Positions 22,593 to 30,691 are shown, numbered from the stretch's first letter. The stretch: DNA of 34,365 bases from Sedimenticola sp. (GCA_026994195.1 JALWRH010000122.1:1-34365); one strand, 5' to 3'. Translations and numbers: made by a program. Notes: generated from the letters alone by a model not told the origin.

Positions 22593-24629
22593 TCAGAACT
22601 TATAAGCCGCGTTCAGATAGAAGTAGCGTCCCGGCTCATTCATCAGAATCACCTCTTGACTCCCGCTTTCCAGCAGGGTGAGATCCTTGTAGGTGTTGCT
22701 TACTGCATAGGTTTCATCAAATACATTGTCGATGCCCAGAACGACATCGATATGCTTGGTCAGCGCATGCTCCACTTTGAGGTTAAGGATGGCCCAGCTG
22801 TCCAGCTCCTGTTCACCGTTGTCAGCGTCATAGCGGGTCCAGCTGTCGGAAGCCACCACCTCGGCACGCGCCAGGCTGTCATCCATATACACCCAGTTCA
22901 GGGAGACATTGCCTTTCAGGGGCGGAATCTCCGGCAGATCCTTGTCGGTCTGACCCGGTTGCGCTTCATCCTTTTCTCCCCGCTGCCAGGCCAGGCCGAA
23001 ATCCAGGTAGAGCTGATCCGTGAAACTGTAGGAACCGTCCAGTGAGAAGCCATAGATAGTGGAATCCACATTGTCGAATCGGCGCATCATCTTACTGTCG
23101 TTGTAAACAATGAAGTCCCCCAGCCAGCTGTAGAACAGCTTGGGCTTGAGGTACAGGGAACCGGCATTGAGTTCCAGGCCAAGATCGATTTCGGTGTTGG
23201 TCACCTGATCCAGATCGGGATTGCCGATGAGCATGCCGCCCATCATGGGCATGCGGATATAGAGTTCCCTGGCATCCGGAACCCGCGCGGAGCGGCCAAT
23301 GCCGCCAAAGAGTTTCATGCCGTCCCACAGCCCATAGGTGCCAAAGGCGTAGGCGCTGAAGGCCGTGTAGTCGTTGGACGGCTGGTCGCCCGCCGGCTCG
23401 ATGCTGGTGTCGTCATAGCGCGCCCCCAGTTTGAGATCAAAACTGCCGAAGTTCTTTTCGGCTTCGATGAAAATGGCCGTGTTGTCCGTGTCCACGTCAT
23501 CGATGCTGACAAACCCATCGACCATGGATGCCATGCCCTTGCCCTCAAAGGCGCCATCCCAGTTGCGGCGGCTGAAATCCAGCCCCAGGGTCATGGCCGT
23601 GCCGTCAGCCAGATCCCAGCTGTTCTTGATCTTGGCACCCTGCATGTGGGTTTCCAGGTGATGGGTCTTTTCGTTCATGGAACCCGGCCCGGAAGACAGG
23701 CGGTAACGGTTGGACATGGGATGGTCCACCTTGGAGTTATAGTAGTGAATGCTCAGTTCCTGGGACCAGTCACCCAGACCACTGATGATATACTCCGCGT
23801 CGAAGATATCGGAGTCGTCATAGATGGCATCCATGGGGCTGCTGGGATAGAGCACGTCATCACTGCGGTTGGCGGTGTAAGACAGTTTCAGTTCCTGGTT
23901 CTCCATCACATCCACGTACAGTTTGCCCATGAAGGTGGACTTCTCATAGGCATCAAGATCCCGGTATCTGTCCTGATAACGGCTCTTGGTGGCGGGATCG
24001 TAGTTCTCTATCTGCTGGGCAAAATCGTTGCCGTCACCATCTTCATACTGCTCGCTGGTTTCTCTGGAAACACTGGCCATGGCCCGCACACGATCCGTGC
24101 CGCCGGACAGGGTGGCCGCGCCCTTGAGATAGTTCCAACTGCCCACATTGAGGCTGACCTCGCCATGCATGCCCTCTTCCGGTTCCTTGGTGGTGATCTT
24201 CACCGCGCCGCTGAGGGTGCCAAAGTTTTCCACGTCATAAGGGCCTTCCGTGATTTCCACGGACTCGATGTTGTTGGTCAGAATGTGGGAGGTGGGCGGG
24301 TCCATGCGGTTGGGGCAGGCGCCGTAGATCTTGCCACCATCGATGAGAATGTTGATGTTGTCCTTCTTCTGGCCACGCAGGATGATGTCATTGGCGATGC
24401 CGCTGCGGCGCACCATGGAAACCGAGGCCGATTTCTTTGCCAGGGCCTCCGCCAGATCCGCGGACTTGACCTCCTTGCCCGCGATATCATCGAGGCGCGT
24501 ACCCTCCACCACCATTTGCGGCATTTCTTCAGAATCTTCCTTCTTCTGGGGATCGGGCTGCTCCGCGGCTGCGCCCGCGGCGCTCAGGCTGCCAACGACA
24601 ATCAGGGGTAGGATCTGCTTTTTGTTCAT
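22593..24629 (-). CDS. oprC: TonB-dependent copper receptor, OprC/NosA-like
   Basis: 678 residues with a signal peptide (1-22, GAAA). Plug domain at 35-150: 'MVVEGTRLDD', 'GIANDIILRGQKKDNINILIDGG', then the OprC/NosA hallmark 'GACPNRMDPPTSHI' (C105, M109). A second motif, HPM (H303, M305), matches the CXXXM-HXM copper site known from OprC. The barrel follows and ends in aromatic 'YFYLNAAYKF', as needed for BAM insertion. It takes up copper across the outer membrane with TonB energy (no TonB genes here). It faces the czc operon tail to tail. In denitrifiers this receptor supplies copper to N2O reductase; here it could feed other copper enzymes. Rich in Met ('RMPMMGGMLIG'). Confidence 0.88.
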   Translation of the reverse strand: MNKKQILPLIVVGSLSAAGAAAEQPDPQKKEDSEEMPQMVVEGTRLDDIAGKEVKSADLAEALAKKSASVSMVRRSGIANDIILRGQKKDNINILIDGGKIYGACPNRMDPPTSHILTNNIESVEITEGPYDVENFGTLSGAVKITTKEPEEGMHGEVSLNVGSWNYLKGAATLSGGTDRVRAMASVSRETSEQYEDGDGNDFAQQIENYDPATKSRYQDRYRDLDAYEKSTFMGKLYVDVMENQELKLSYTANRSDDVLYPSSPMDAIYDDSDIFDAEYIISGLGDWSQELSIHYYNSKVDHPMSNRYRLSSGPGSMNEKTHHLETHMQGAKIKNSWDLADGTAMTLGLDFSRRNWDGAFEGKGMASMVDGFVSIDDVDTDNTAIFIEAEKNFGSFDLKLGARYDDTSIEPAGDQPSNDYTAFSAYAFGTYGLWDGMKLFGGIGRSARVPDARELYIRMPMMGGMLIGNPDLDQVTNTEIDLGLELNAGSLYLKPKLFYSWLGDFIVYNDSKMMRRFDNVDSTIYGFSLDGSYSFTDQLYLDFGLAWQRGEKDEAQPGQTDKDLPEIPPLKGNVSLNWVYMDDSLARAEVVASDSWTRYDADNGEQELDSWAILNLKVEHALTKHIDVVLGIDNVFDETYAVSNTYKDLTLLESGSQEVILMNEPGRYFYLNAAYKF

Positions 24630-24672
24630 GGATTCCGGATCTCTTTATCAGTATCTAAAGGTTAAGGTCCGG

Positions 24673-24702
24673 TATATAAAGCAACTCTTATGCCATCAAC
24701 AA
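24673..24702 (-). promoter_or_regulatory. Putative sigma-70 promoter of the copper receptor gene
   Basis: On the minus strand TTGTTG (24702-24697) and TATATA (24678-24673) are 18 bases apart, with the -10 about 45 bases before ATG 24629. No Fur or CueR site was recognised. The rest of the 277-base gap (24630-24906) contains near-direct repeats TGCCACAGTT / TGGCACAGTT (around 24766 and 24790) but no clear gene. Confidence 0.45.
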
Positions 24703-24906
24703 ATACCTCGAATAATCAACCACTTGCTTAATCTCTTTGGACAAATTGCGGAAACAACTGGGTGAAATGCCACAGTTTTGGTGGTCATATGGCACAGTTG
24801 AGGAGATGGAATGGGAAAATGGTGGCAGGCAGGAAGACCCTGAGTAGCGGTCAGCGCCGTGCTAACCTGTTGGCCAAGACCATCATCTGCCCACAGGAGA
24901 TTCGCG

Positions 24907-25245
24907 ATGAAAATCGCCGTAACCAGCCAGAACTTCCGCACCATCACCGGCCACGCTGGCAAGACCCGCCGTTTTCTCATCTATGCCGATGACGGCATGG
25001 GAAAGGCCGTGGAAGTGGAGCGCCTGGATCTACCCCGGGAAATGGCCATGCACGAATTCCGTGGAAACGTGCACCCCCTGCAGGAAGCCGATGTGCTGAT
25101 TACTGCCAGTTGCGGTCAGGGTTTTGTGCGGCGCATGGCGGATTGGGGAATCCAGGTTATCGCCACCAGCGAAACCGATCCCCAGGCTGCGGCCCAGGCG
25201 GTACTGTCCGGCCAGCCTCTGCCACCGCCGACACCTCACGAGTAA
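24907..25245 (+). CDS. NifX/NafY-like dinitrogenase iron-molybdenum cofactor family protein
   Basis: 112 residues, with AGGAGA 6 bases before ATG 24907. 'MKIAVTSQNFRTITGHAGKTRRFLIY' and 'LQEADVLITASCGQGFVRRMADWGIQVIATSETDPQAAAQAVLSG' are the two ends of the PF02579 fold (as in NifX, NafY, NifB C-terminus and the MTH1175 group). No other nif gene is near, so this belongs to the stand-alone members, which are thought to bind or ferry iron-sulfur or molybdenum-type clusters, but have no settled role. Single gene, convergent with the sortase operon. Confidence 0.82.
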   Translation: MKIAVTSQNFRTITGHAGKTRRFLIYADDGMGKAVEVERLDLPREMAMHEFRGNVHPLQEADVLITASCGQGFVRRMADWGIQVIATSETDPQAAAQAVLSGQPLPPPTPHE

Positions 25246-25259
25246 AATGACACTCGCCT

Positions 25260-25318
25260 GTAGGTCGGACTTCAGTCCGACACACAACGGTGGGTTGTCA
25301 GGCTAAAGCCCGACCTAC
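25260..25318. repeat. REP-type double hairpin (BIME-like) at a convergent junction
   Basis: Outer arms GTAGGTCGG (25260-25268) and CCGACCTAC (25310-25318) are exact complements. Inside, GTCGGACT-TC-AGTCCGAC and GTCAGGCT-AA-AGCCCGAC form two hairpins, the latter with one mismatch. This is the common 'GTAGGTCGGGCT..AGCCCGACCTAC' REP family of gammaproteobacteria. Lies between the convergent nifX-like and sortase genes and may stop read-through. Confidence 0.8.
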
Positions 25319-25352
25319 GACCATAATGCGATTTCACATTTGTAATGGGCCG

Positions 25353-25928
25353 TCAAAATACCTGCTCGCCAGCGACTGGCGCCGCCGTCACCACGTAGCG
25401 CAAGGGACCGCCAGGCACCAGGGCATCGAAGGGATAGCAGGTGACCAGATGCAGCACCGTGCGGCCATCCTGGCGCAGGATGCGGGTATCCTTTTCATCG
25501 ACCACTGCCGTGCCCTGCACCCGGTAACGGCGCAGACGCCCGTCCGGTCGCTGCAGGCGCAGCTCATCCCCTTTCTTCAGCCCGCGCAGCCAACGGAAAT
25601 GGGTATCGCGATGACCACTGATGACGCTGTTGCCCTCGTAACCGGGGATCGCGCTGCCCGGCACCTGACCCGGGCCAAAAGCCAGGGTCCGGCCGGTGGC
25701 GCCGGCCAGGACGTACTGGCGGATACCCAAAGCAGGCGCTTCCAGGCGCGCCACGGGCCAGGTATCCGCCCAGGACCAGGGCTTGGGCTGTTTCTCCCCG
25801 TTCAGACGCCTTGCCCAGGCATCCTCGATGAGATACTGGGCAAGCAAGGCCTTGGCGTGGATCCAGGCACCCTGACCGAAAGCCAGTGTGGATACCAGCA
25901 GCAAGCCCGCCAGCAGCGCCTTTCTCAT
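25353..25928 (-). CDS. Class GN (Gram-negative) sortase
   Basis: 191 residues from ATG 25928, overlapping the stop of its target gene (25925-25928). N-terminal membrane helix (1-18), then the sortase barrel: 'YEGNSVISGHRDTHFRWL' holds catalytic H106, 'VLHLVTCYPF' holds C164 and 'VPGGPLRYVV' holds R177. The family (TIGR03784-type) is found in marine proteobacteria, each with one dedicated substrate next to it. It cuts after Thr in an LPXT-type signal and transfers the protein to an unknown acceptor at the inner membrane. The longer frame to 26249 is only the antisense/alternate reading of the target gene. The usual PdsR/PdsH/PdsO companions are not in the window. Confidence 0.9.
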   Translation of the reverse strand: MRKALLAGLLLVSTLAFGQGAWIHAKALLAQYLIEDAWARRLNGEKQPKPWSWADTWPVARLEAPALGIRQYVLAGATGRTLAFGPGQVPGSAIPGYEGNSVISGHRDTHFRWLRGLKKGDELRLQRPDGRLRRYRVQGTAVVDEKDTRILRQDGRTVLHLVTCYPFDALVPGGPLRYVVTAAPVAGEQVF

Positions 25929-27991
25929 GCCCGCCTCCGATACAGCAGGAGGGAGGACAGCAGGCCCAACAGGCCCAGCAGCAGGTAAAGATCGGCCGGA
26001 GTGGCGGTCTGGGGCAGCTGCCCGAAAAGCGCATTGGCAGACCATCCTTTGGGCAGGGATGTGGGTACGGGCTGGGAGTCCAGCATTTCTTCCAGGGGAC
26101 GCACGGGCGTCTTGTCCACGGCCACCAGGCTGGAGAAACGGCTCACCAGATGATGCGCCAGGGCCACGGCCTGGATGCGCTGCTTCCAGTCCGCGCCTGC
26201 ACCACTCACTCCCTGGCCCATGAGATGCCGGATATAGCGCCGCGCCCAATACACATGCAGGCCGGGATGCTCCTCACCAGCTGCCGTGCGCAAGCGCTGA
26301 CTCCAGACCTGGCCTCCGGCATTTCCCGAAAGCGCCACGCCATCCAGAGGCTGCTTACTGCGCACCGCCACCAGCACCGGCTCCCCGGCGTAAAGATCCG
26401 GCACGGTTTGCGGCCATTGCTCCACCTGCTGTCCCCAGTCGAGACGGATATCCGTGAGGGCCGGGGATTCCAGTTGCAGGAACAGGCGCTGCATTTTCTC
26501 CCCCACTTCCGCCACGTCGCCGATGTAGGTGTAGCTGCCCCGCCCATGCTCGGCGGCGCGGCTCATGAAGTAACCGTTGGGGGCGGAGCCTATGCCCACG
26601 GTGAACAGGCGGCTGTCTCCCAGCTTGTCCTCGATCACCTGGAACAGGGCAGTCTCGTTGCCCACATCACCATCCGTGAGAAAAACCACCTGGCGCAGCA
26701 GCCCGTCATGGGTCTTGCCATCCAGGGCAAGCGCCATGGCCTTGAGCATTTCCGTACCGCCGTCCGCACGCAGCCCCCTGACCCAGGCCAGGGCCTGGGC
26801 GCGATTGGCCTCGGTGACGGGTACGGAGGCCGGATACAGGGGATAGGCATCATGATTGAAGCGAATGATGTTGAAGCGGTCGTCAGGCCCGAGGCGCTTC
26901 AGAGCCAGTTCCAGGGCCTGTTTTGCCTGGACGATGGAATCCCCTTCCATGGAGCCGGAAACATCCACCACCAGAATCACTTCCCGGGCGGGAGTCCGGG
27001 GCAGCTTCTCCACGGGCGGCGGCACCAGCATCAGCAGTCCATAGTAATAATCCTGGTAGGTTTCAGTGAACCAGGCGGCGGAGGTGTCCGTTCCCGGCGC
27101 GAACTGCCAGTTGAGCACGAAATCCCGGTTGGCCGGGGTGCTGCCCTGCTCCAGCTCCACCTGGTATTCCCCGTCCGCCACTTCCCGCACTGTCACCGGA
27201 TGATAGGGGCTGTCCACGAAAGACAGGGGCAGGCCGGCGTGGAGACGGATGTTCAGGCTCACGGCGTTGTCCGGACGGCCTTTCCCGGGATTCACCGGCG
27301 GGGTGATGCGGGCGGCATCAGGCACCTGGTCGGTATTCCGCGCCCAGCCCATGCCGCCCCCAACGGACTTCTCCCTGTCCTGGACGGGAACGCCCGAAAT
27401 ATAGCGCGGCCCCACCACCATGGGAAAGCGCAGGGAAAACAAGCCCGCGTCGTACTGAACATTCTGCTGGTACTCGATCTCCACCCGCACCGAGGCGCCG
27501 GGAGGGATGTTGGCTACAGAGGTGGTGAACATATTGGGCCTTTCCTGCTCCACCAGGCTGGCCTGCTGGCCGGCATCCCGGGCCTGTTCATACGCCTGCC
27601 TGGCTTCCTGGCGGGTGCGGATTTCCCCTTCCACATAGCGCTCGCCTATCCATAAGCGCATATGGTCCACGGCCGCATCCTCCGGCAGGGGAAACACATA
27701 GATGCCTTCCTGCCAGCGGTCCGTGACGTTGTGGAATTCCTGGTTCACCCTGACCCGGGCCAGGATGCCGGTGATCTCCATGTCCACCTGGGTATCCAGC
27801 AGGGGGGCTTCGCGCACCTGCCCATCCTCTGCCTCGCGCATGAACAGACTACCCTGCTTCACTGACGCCGGGGAAACGACTTCCGCAGCCACCATGCCCG
27901 GCCACAGCGCCAGCAGCGCCATTGCCAGCAGGCTGAACCCCAGCCCTCCCGCCCAGGCCAAAGCCAAGGTACGCAGTATCCACCTGTTCAT
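25925..27991 (-). CDS. Marine proteobacterial sortase target protein (VIT + vWA)
   Basis: 688 residues from ATG 27991, which has a strong GGAGG ribosome site and overlaps the upstream small ORF. Signal peptide (about 1-36, WPGMVAA). VIT domain at about 50-190 ('VDMEITGILARVRVNQEFHNV', 'WQEGIYVFPLPEDAAVDHMRLWIGERYVEGEI'). A vWA domain starts at 337 with a full MIDAS motif DVSGS (D343, S345, S347), 'GGTEM' and 'LTDGDVGNE'. The C-terminus is a sorting signal: LPQTA at 659-663, a hydrophobic helix and RRRA. The pair with the adjacent sortase matches the inter-alpha-trypsin-inhibitor-like TIGR03788 family. Likely an adhesive surface or periplasmic protein depending on divalent metal. Confidence 0.92.
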   Translation of the reverse strand: MNRWILRTLALAWAGGLGFSLLAMALLALWPGMVAAEVVSPASVKQGSLFMREAEDGQVREAPLLDTQVDMEITGILARVRVNQEFHNVTDRWQEGIYVFPLPEDAAVDHMRLWIGERYVEGEIRTRQEARQAYEQARDAGQQASLVEQERPNMFTTSVANIPPGASVRVEIEYQQNVQYDAGLFSLRFPMVVGPRYISGVPVQDREKSVGGGMGWARNTDQVPDAARITPPVNPGKGRPDNAVSLNIRLHAGLPLSFVDSPYHPVTVREVADGEYQVELEQGSTPANRDFVLNWQFAPGTDTSAAWFTETYQDYYYGLLMLVPPPVEKLPRTPAREVILVVDVSGSMEGDSIVQAKQALELALKRLGPDDRFNIIRFNHDAYPLYPASVPVTEANRAQALAWVRGLRADGGTEMLKAMALALDGKTHDGLLRQVVFLTDGDVGNETALFQVIEDKLGDSRLFTVGIGSAPNGYFMSRAAEHGRGSYTYIGDVAEVGEKMQRLFLQLESPALTDIRLDWGQQVEQWPQTVPDLYAGEPVLVAVRSKQPLDGVALSGNAGGQVWSQRLRTAAGEEHPGLHVYWARRYIRHLMGQGVSGAGADWKQRIQAVALAHHLVSRFSSLVAVDKTPVRPLEEMLDSQPVPTSLPKGWSANALFGQLPQTATPADLYLLLGLLGLLSSLLLYRRRA

Positions 27992-28146
27992 GACTTGTCC
28001 TCCTTTTTGTCGCACTCCAGGGGGGAACTTGCAGGCAGCGAAGGGTTTGGAGCCGGTCGGGTACCCAGGGGGCGCTGCCGGTCAACTTCCATGATCTGGG
28101 CAAAGGTGTGCAGCCAGCGGGCGCTGCGTGTTTCATTGATACACAT
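27988..28146 (-). CDS. 52-residue small protein leading the sortase operon
   Basis: ATG 28146 has an excellent ribosome site (GGAGG, spacing 7). The stop overlaps the start of the VIT/vWA gene (27988-27991). The peptide has no signal sequence: an amphipathic N-terminal part ('RSARWLHTFAQIMEV', residues 8-22), a Pro-rich middle and an acidic/basic end with two Cys (residues 2 and about 45). The leader upstream has ATGAATCCT (28229-28221 on this strand), an exact complement of the ribosome-site segment AGGATTCAT (28156-28148), so initiation could be masked. No family recognised. The frame extends to 28233 but the ribosome site supports 28146. Confidence 0.6.
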   Translation of the reverse strand: MCINETRSARWLHTFAQIMEVDRQRPLGTRPAPNPSLPASSPLECDKKEDKS

Positions 28147-28259
28147 GATGAATCCTCCGTCGTTGGACCAGCGCGCCTTCCCTGGCGGGGATGCGGGCGT
28201 CCTGCCCTGCGCCGGTATGCAGGATTCATTCAACTACAGTGAAATGCAGGGGTCGGGAT

Positions 28260-28290
28260 GAAAAATGGCCGGATGGAGAGGAAAAATGGC
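28260..28290. repeat. Perfect 10-bp direct repeat, two helical turns apart
   Basis: GAAAAATGGC occurs at 28260-28269 and again at 28281-28290, 21 bases apart. They lie between the sortase operon (minus) and the IPTL protein gene (plus), in a 323-base gap without other genes (28147-28469). The spacing would put both copies on one face of the DNA, as for a tandem operator. Confidence 0.45.
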
Positions 28291-28386
28291 AAACCTGTGG
28301 CAACGTTTTAAAACAGCGCCAGGAACACCGTACCTGCTGCTTACCTGATACCCAGGCTTCGGTATGGAGCAACCATTCCCACCACA

Positions 28387-28409
28387 AGGAAAATGTGCTA
28401 GGTTTTCCT
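28387..28409. repeat. Palindrome AGGAAAA / TTTTCCT upstream of the IPTL protein gene
   Basis: AGGAAAA (28387-28393) and TTTTCCT (28403-28409) are exact complements around nine bases. The site lies about 60-80 bases before ATG 28470, where an operator or an early leader hairpin would be found. No known regulator site recognised. Confidence 0.4.
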
Positions 28410-28469
28410 ATCATGGTCGCAGAACCGCGATCTGGACAGAGTCTTTGTAACGGACGACAGGAAAATCCC

Positions 28470-29282
28470 ATGCGCTTCAATCATCTTCCCACCATCGGCA
28501 TTTTTGCCGCCCTGCTCTGGGGAAACCTGGCCCAGGCCGCCCTCCACGATCGGGGCAACGGCCTCATCTATGATGACATTCTTGGCGTCACCTGGCTGCA
28601 GGACGCCAACCTGGCGGCTTCCGAAACCTTTGGGGTTTCCGGCATTCGAGACGACGGCAGTTTTGAATCTTGCCGTGATGTTGGACCTTGGTTACACGCG
28701 ATGAGGAACGCCCACTACAAGGGCTACAACGACTGGCGACTACCGAAGAACTCTTTTCCTGTGAATGGCCACACATATCAGAATGATCTCAGCTACGACG
28801 GCTCCACCGACAACGCCTACAACATCGGCGTACCAGGTTCAGCCTACCCAGATTCCAAAGCCTATCCCCTGGCACACTTGTTTTACCGGAGCCTGGGCAA
28901 CCAGGGATGGTATGACCTGAATGGAGATCGCAATGTTCAGGGCTGCCCGGACGACACCAATGGCTGCCTGCGCAACACCGGCCCCTTTATCAATATGCAA
29001 CCAGGCATCTATATCGATTCTGACGAGTTTTGCGATGCCATCATTGGGGTCCCCCCCCCTCTCTTTATGCTCACATTCGATTTCAGAACGGGACAACAGA
29101 GCTTCTTTTCCACGGCTATGGTACCACCACTTCCACCAAAACCGTTTGTACTGCCCTACCGCTTTGGTGATGTAAAAGGCTTCAGGCACGTACCCACGCT
29201 TTCTCCCTGGCTCCTGGGCGCTATGGCTGGACTGCTGCTTGTGCTGGGCGGTTATCGCCTGCGCAGGAGATCTTCACGATAA
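28470..29282 (+). CDS. DUF1566-type surface protein with IPTL-like C-terminal sorting signal
   Basis: 270 residues from ATG 28470 (AGGA, spacing 7). Signal peptide 1-23 (GNLAQAA). 'GLIYDDILGVTWLQDANLA' and 'GYNDWRLPKNSF' are the typical DUF1566 (Lcl C-terminal-like) motifs; the domain covers about 25-215 with several Cys that could pair (e.g. in 'QGCPDDTNGC'). The C-terminus from residue 241 is VPTLSPW, a hydrophobic helix, then RLRRRSSR: the pattern of IPTL-CTERM proteins, handled by exosortase/archaeosortase-like enzymes. No exosortase is in the window. It lies divergently to the LPXT sortase operon, but its own signal is of a different class. Function unknown; other such proteins are exported and surface-linked. 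Confidence 0.78.
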   Translation: MRFNHLPTIGIFAALLWGNLAQAALHDRGNGLIYDDILGVTWLQDANLAASETFGVSGIRDDGSFESCRDVGPWLHAMRNAHYKGYNDWRLPKNSFPVNGHTYQNDLSYDGSTDNAYNIGVPGSAYPDSKAYPLAHLFYRSLGNQGWYDLNGDRNVQGCPDDTNGCLRNTGPFINMQPGIYIDSDEFCDAIIGVPPPLFMLTFDFRTGQQSFFSTAMVPPLPPKPFVLPYRFGDVKGFRHVPTLSPWLLGAMAGLLLVLGGYRLRRRSSR

Positions 29283-29292
29283 TTTTAGCCCC

Positions 29293-29362
29293 CAGGTCGG
29301 GTAAACCCGGCAAACAGGCTTCGCCCATTATGGCAGCTATTGTCGGGCTGAAGCCCGACCTG
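29293..29362. repeat. REP-type hairpins at a convergent junction
   Basis: CAGGTCGGG (29293-29301) pairs with CCCGACCTG (29354-29362), and GTCGGGCT-GA-AGCCCGAC gives a perfect inner hairpin at the right end. Same REP family as at 25260-25318. It lies between the convergent IPTL protein gene and the membrane protein gene at 29394. Confidence 0.78.
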
Positions 29363-29393
29363 CGGTCGTATCCTGAAGCCTTACAATCGCCAG

Positions 29394-29945
29394 TCAAAAA
29401 AACCGGGAGCTTAGTTTCCACAAGCGGCGGCGGACACGCTTTATCGTGTAAATGGTGCCCAGGTAGATGTCCGAGGACTTGAAGCGCTGCAGCAGGCCAT
29501 AAGCCCAGGCAATAAGGCCGAAGGACAGGAGCTTGTCCCGGTTGGCGCTGAAGATATCAATGGCCGGCACCGCCACCAGACCCTTGGAGACATAGACCAG
29601 CAGCGCGCTCTTCCAGTGTCCCTCCGCCGCCAGGGCTGCGGAAGCCAGGCCCAGCAGCTCCATGGGTACGAACAGGGACAGGTAAATGAGCAGCACCAGA
29701 TAACGGTTCCGGCGGGCGGTGAAACGGTTGATGGCCGCCATGAGACGCGGGTAGTAGCGGCGGAACGCCAGCAGATCGTGCAGGACTTCCCAGACTTCCT
29801 CGAAAACAAGAAATACCAGCACCAGCCCGTAGAGTAGCAGATTGCGCAGCCACAGAAGCAGGTACATGAGGCCATCGCTGGCGCGGATGCGCCGGCGGGT
29901 TTCAGCCATGGCCCTGAGTAGGGCTTGTCCCATACCTTTCAGCAT
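29394..29945 (-). CDS. Inner-membrane protein of unknown function
   Basis: 183 residues from ATG 29945, which overlaps the regulator gene by 7 bases; ATG 29933 is another choice. Basic N-terminus, then about four helices: near 27-48 (LLLWLRNLLLYGLVLVFLVF), 82-105 (YLVLLIYLSLFVPMELLG), 112-128 (SALLVYVSKGLVAVP) and 138-152. Arg/Lys-rich tail (KRVRRRLWKLSSRFF). Several positive loops suggest N- and C-termini inside. I do not recognise the family. Co-transcribed with the XRE-type regulator upstream. Confidence 0.72.
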   Translation of the reverse strand: MLKGMGQALLRAMAETRRRIRASDGLMYLLLWLRNLLLYGLVLVFLVFEEVWEVLHDLLAFRRYYPRLMAAINRFTARRNRYLVLLIYLSLFVPMELLGLASAALAAEGHWKSALLVYVSKGLVAVPAIDIFSANRDKLLSFGLIAWAYGLLQRFKSSDIYLGTIYTIKRVRRRLWKLSSRFF

Positions 29946-30691
29946 GGCTTGCCGGTATCGCGCTGGTATTGCTGGAAGATGCCATAGCGCCAGCGGCGCA
30001 TGGCCAACACCACGGTCATGCCGTTGCGCTCGGCAAAAGGCAGTCCGGCATCGTTTTCACACAGGGCATCGAATTCCCGGGCCAGTTGCTCCAGTTTGCG
30101 CTGGAATACCGGCAGCGAGTTTTCCGCCAGCATGCCGTTGACCACCAGAAGTTTTTCATGATCCTCATCGAAGCGGGAGGCAAAGAAATCCTGCTGCAGG
30201 CGGCTGAGGAAGAAGCGCTGTATGGGGCCGTTCTCCCGCCACTTGAAATTGGGCGCCACCCGCAGCCTGACCCGGTTCCCCGGCAACAGCTCGATCATCT
30301 TCAGGCGGTCCAGGCGCATGAGCAGATTGATCAGGCGGTGTTCTCCAAAGCTGAAGTACTCCAGCAGTTCCTCGAACCGCCAACGGTTCAGCACGCAGAC
30401 GGTCACCAGCAGCAGCTCCAGATCATCGACAATCTCCTGCTCCTGTTCGGGATCGAGTTCCACCAGGGTTCTTGGATCACCTTCCTGGGCCAACAGGGCC
30501 AGGTCGGAGATCTCCATATCCAGCATCTGGCAGATGGCTTCCAGGCGCTGCAGGGTAAAATTCCCCCGGGAGAACAGGCGCTTTATACTGGCTTCGGACA
30601 ATCCAAGATGACTGGCAACCCGGGCATAGGTGATGCCCTGGGCCTTGAGTGTCCGCTTGAGGGCGGCAATGAGTTGCCGGGACTGGGCCAC
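29939..30691 (-). CDS. XRE-type helix-turn-helix regulator with large C-terminal domain
   Basis: 250 residues from GTG 30691, which has AAGGAG at spacing 6. The frame runs on to 30898 but that part is the G/C-rich repeat block and has no ribosome site. HTH of the Cro/cI type at about 12-62: 'LKAQGITYARVASHLGLSEASIKRLFSRGNFTLQRLEAICQMLDM'-pattern (cited by position, key helix 'SEASIKRLFSR'). The remaining 180 residues are helical, with 'LIRLDRLKMIELLPGNRVRLRV' like a second winged segment and no known ligand pocket. Possible control of the neighbouring LplT-Aas gene, which is divergent. Confidence 0.8.
   Translation of the reverse strand: MAQSRQLIAALKRTLKAQGITYARVASHLGLSEASIKRLFSRGNFTLQRLEAICQMLDMEISDLALLAQEGDPRTLVELDPEQEQEIVDDLELLLVTVCVLNRWRFEELLEYFSFGEHRLINLLMRLDRLKMIELLPGNRVRLRVAPNFKWRENGPIQRFFLSRLQQDFFASRFDEDHEKLLVVNGMLAENSLPVFQRKLEQLAREFDALCENDAGLPFAERNGMTVVLAMRRWRYGIFQQYQRDTGKPC

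Noticed and set aside
25886-27655. 589-codon plus-strand frame over the sortase target gene
   Set aside because: Antisense shadow of the VIT/vWA protein, with no signal peptide or recognisable motif.
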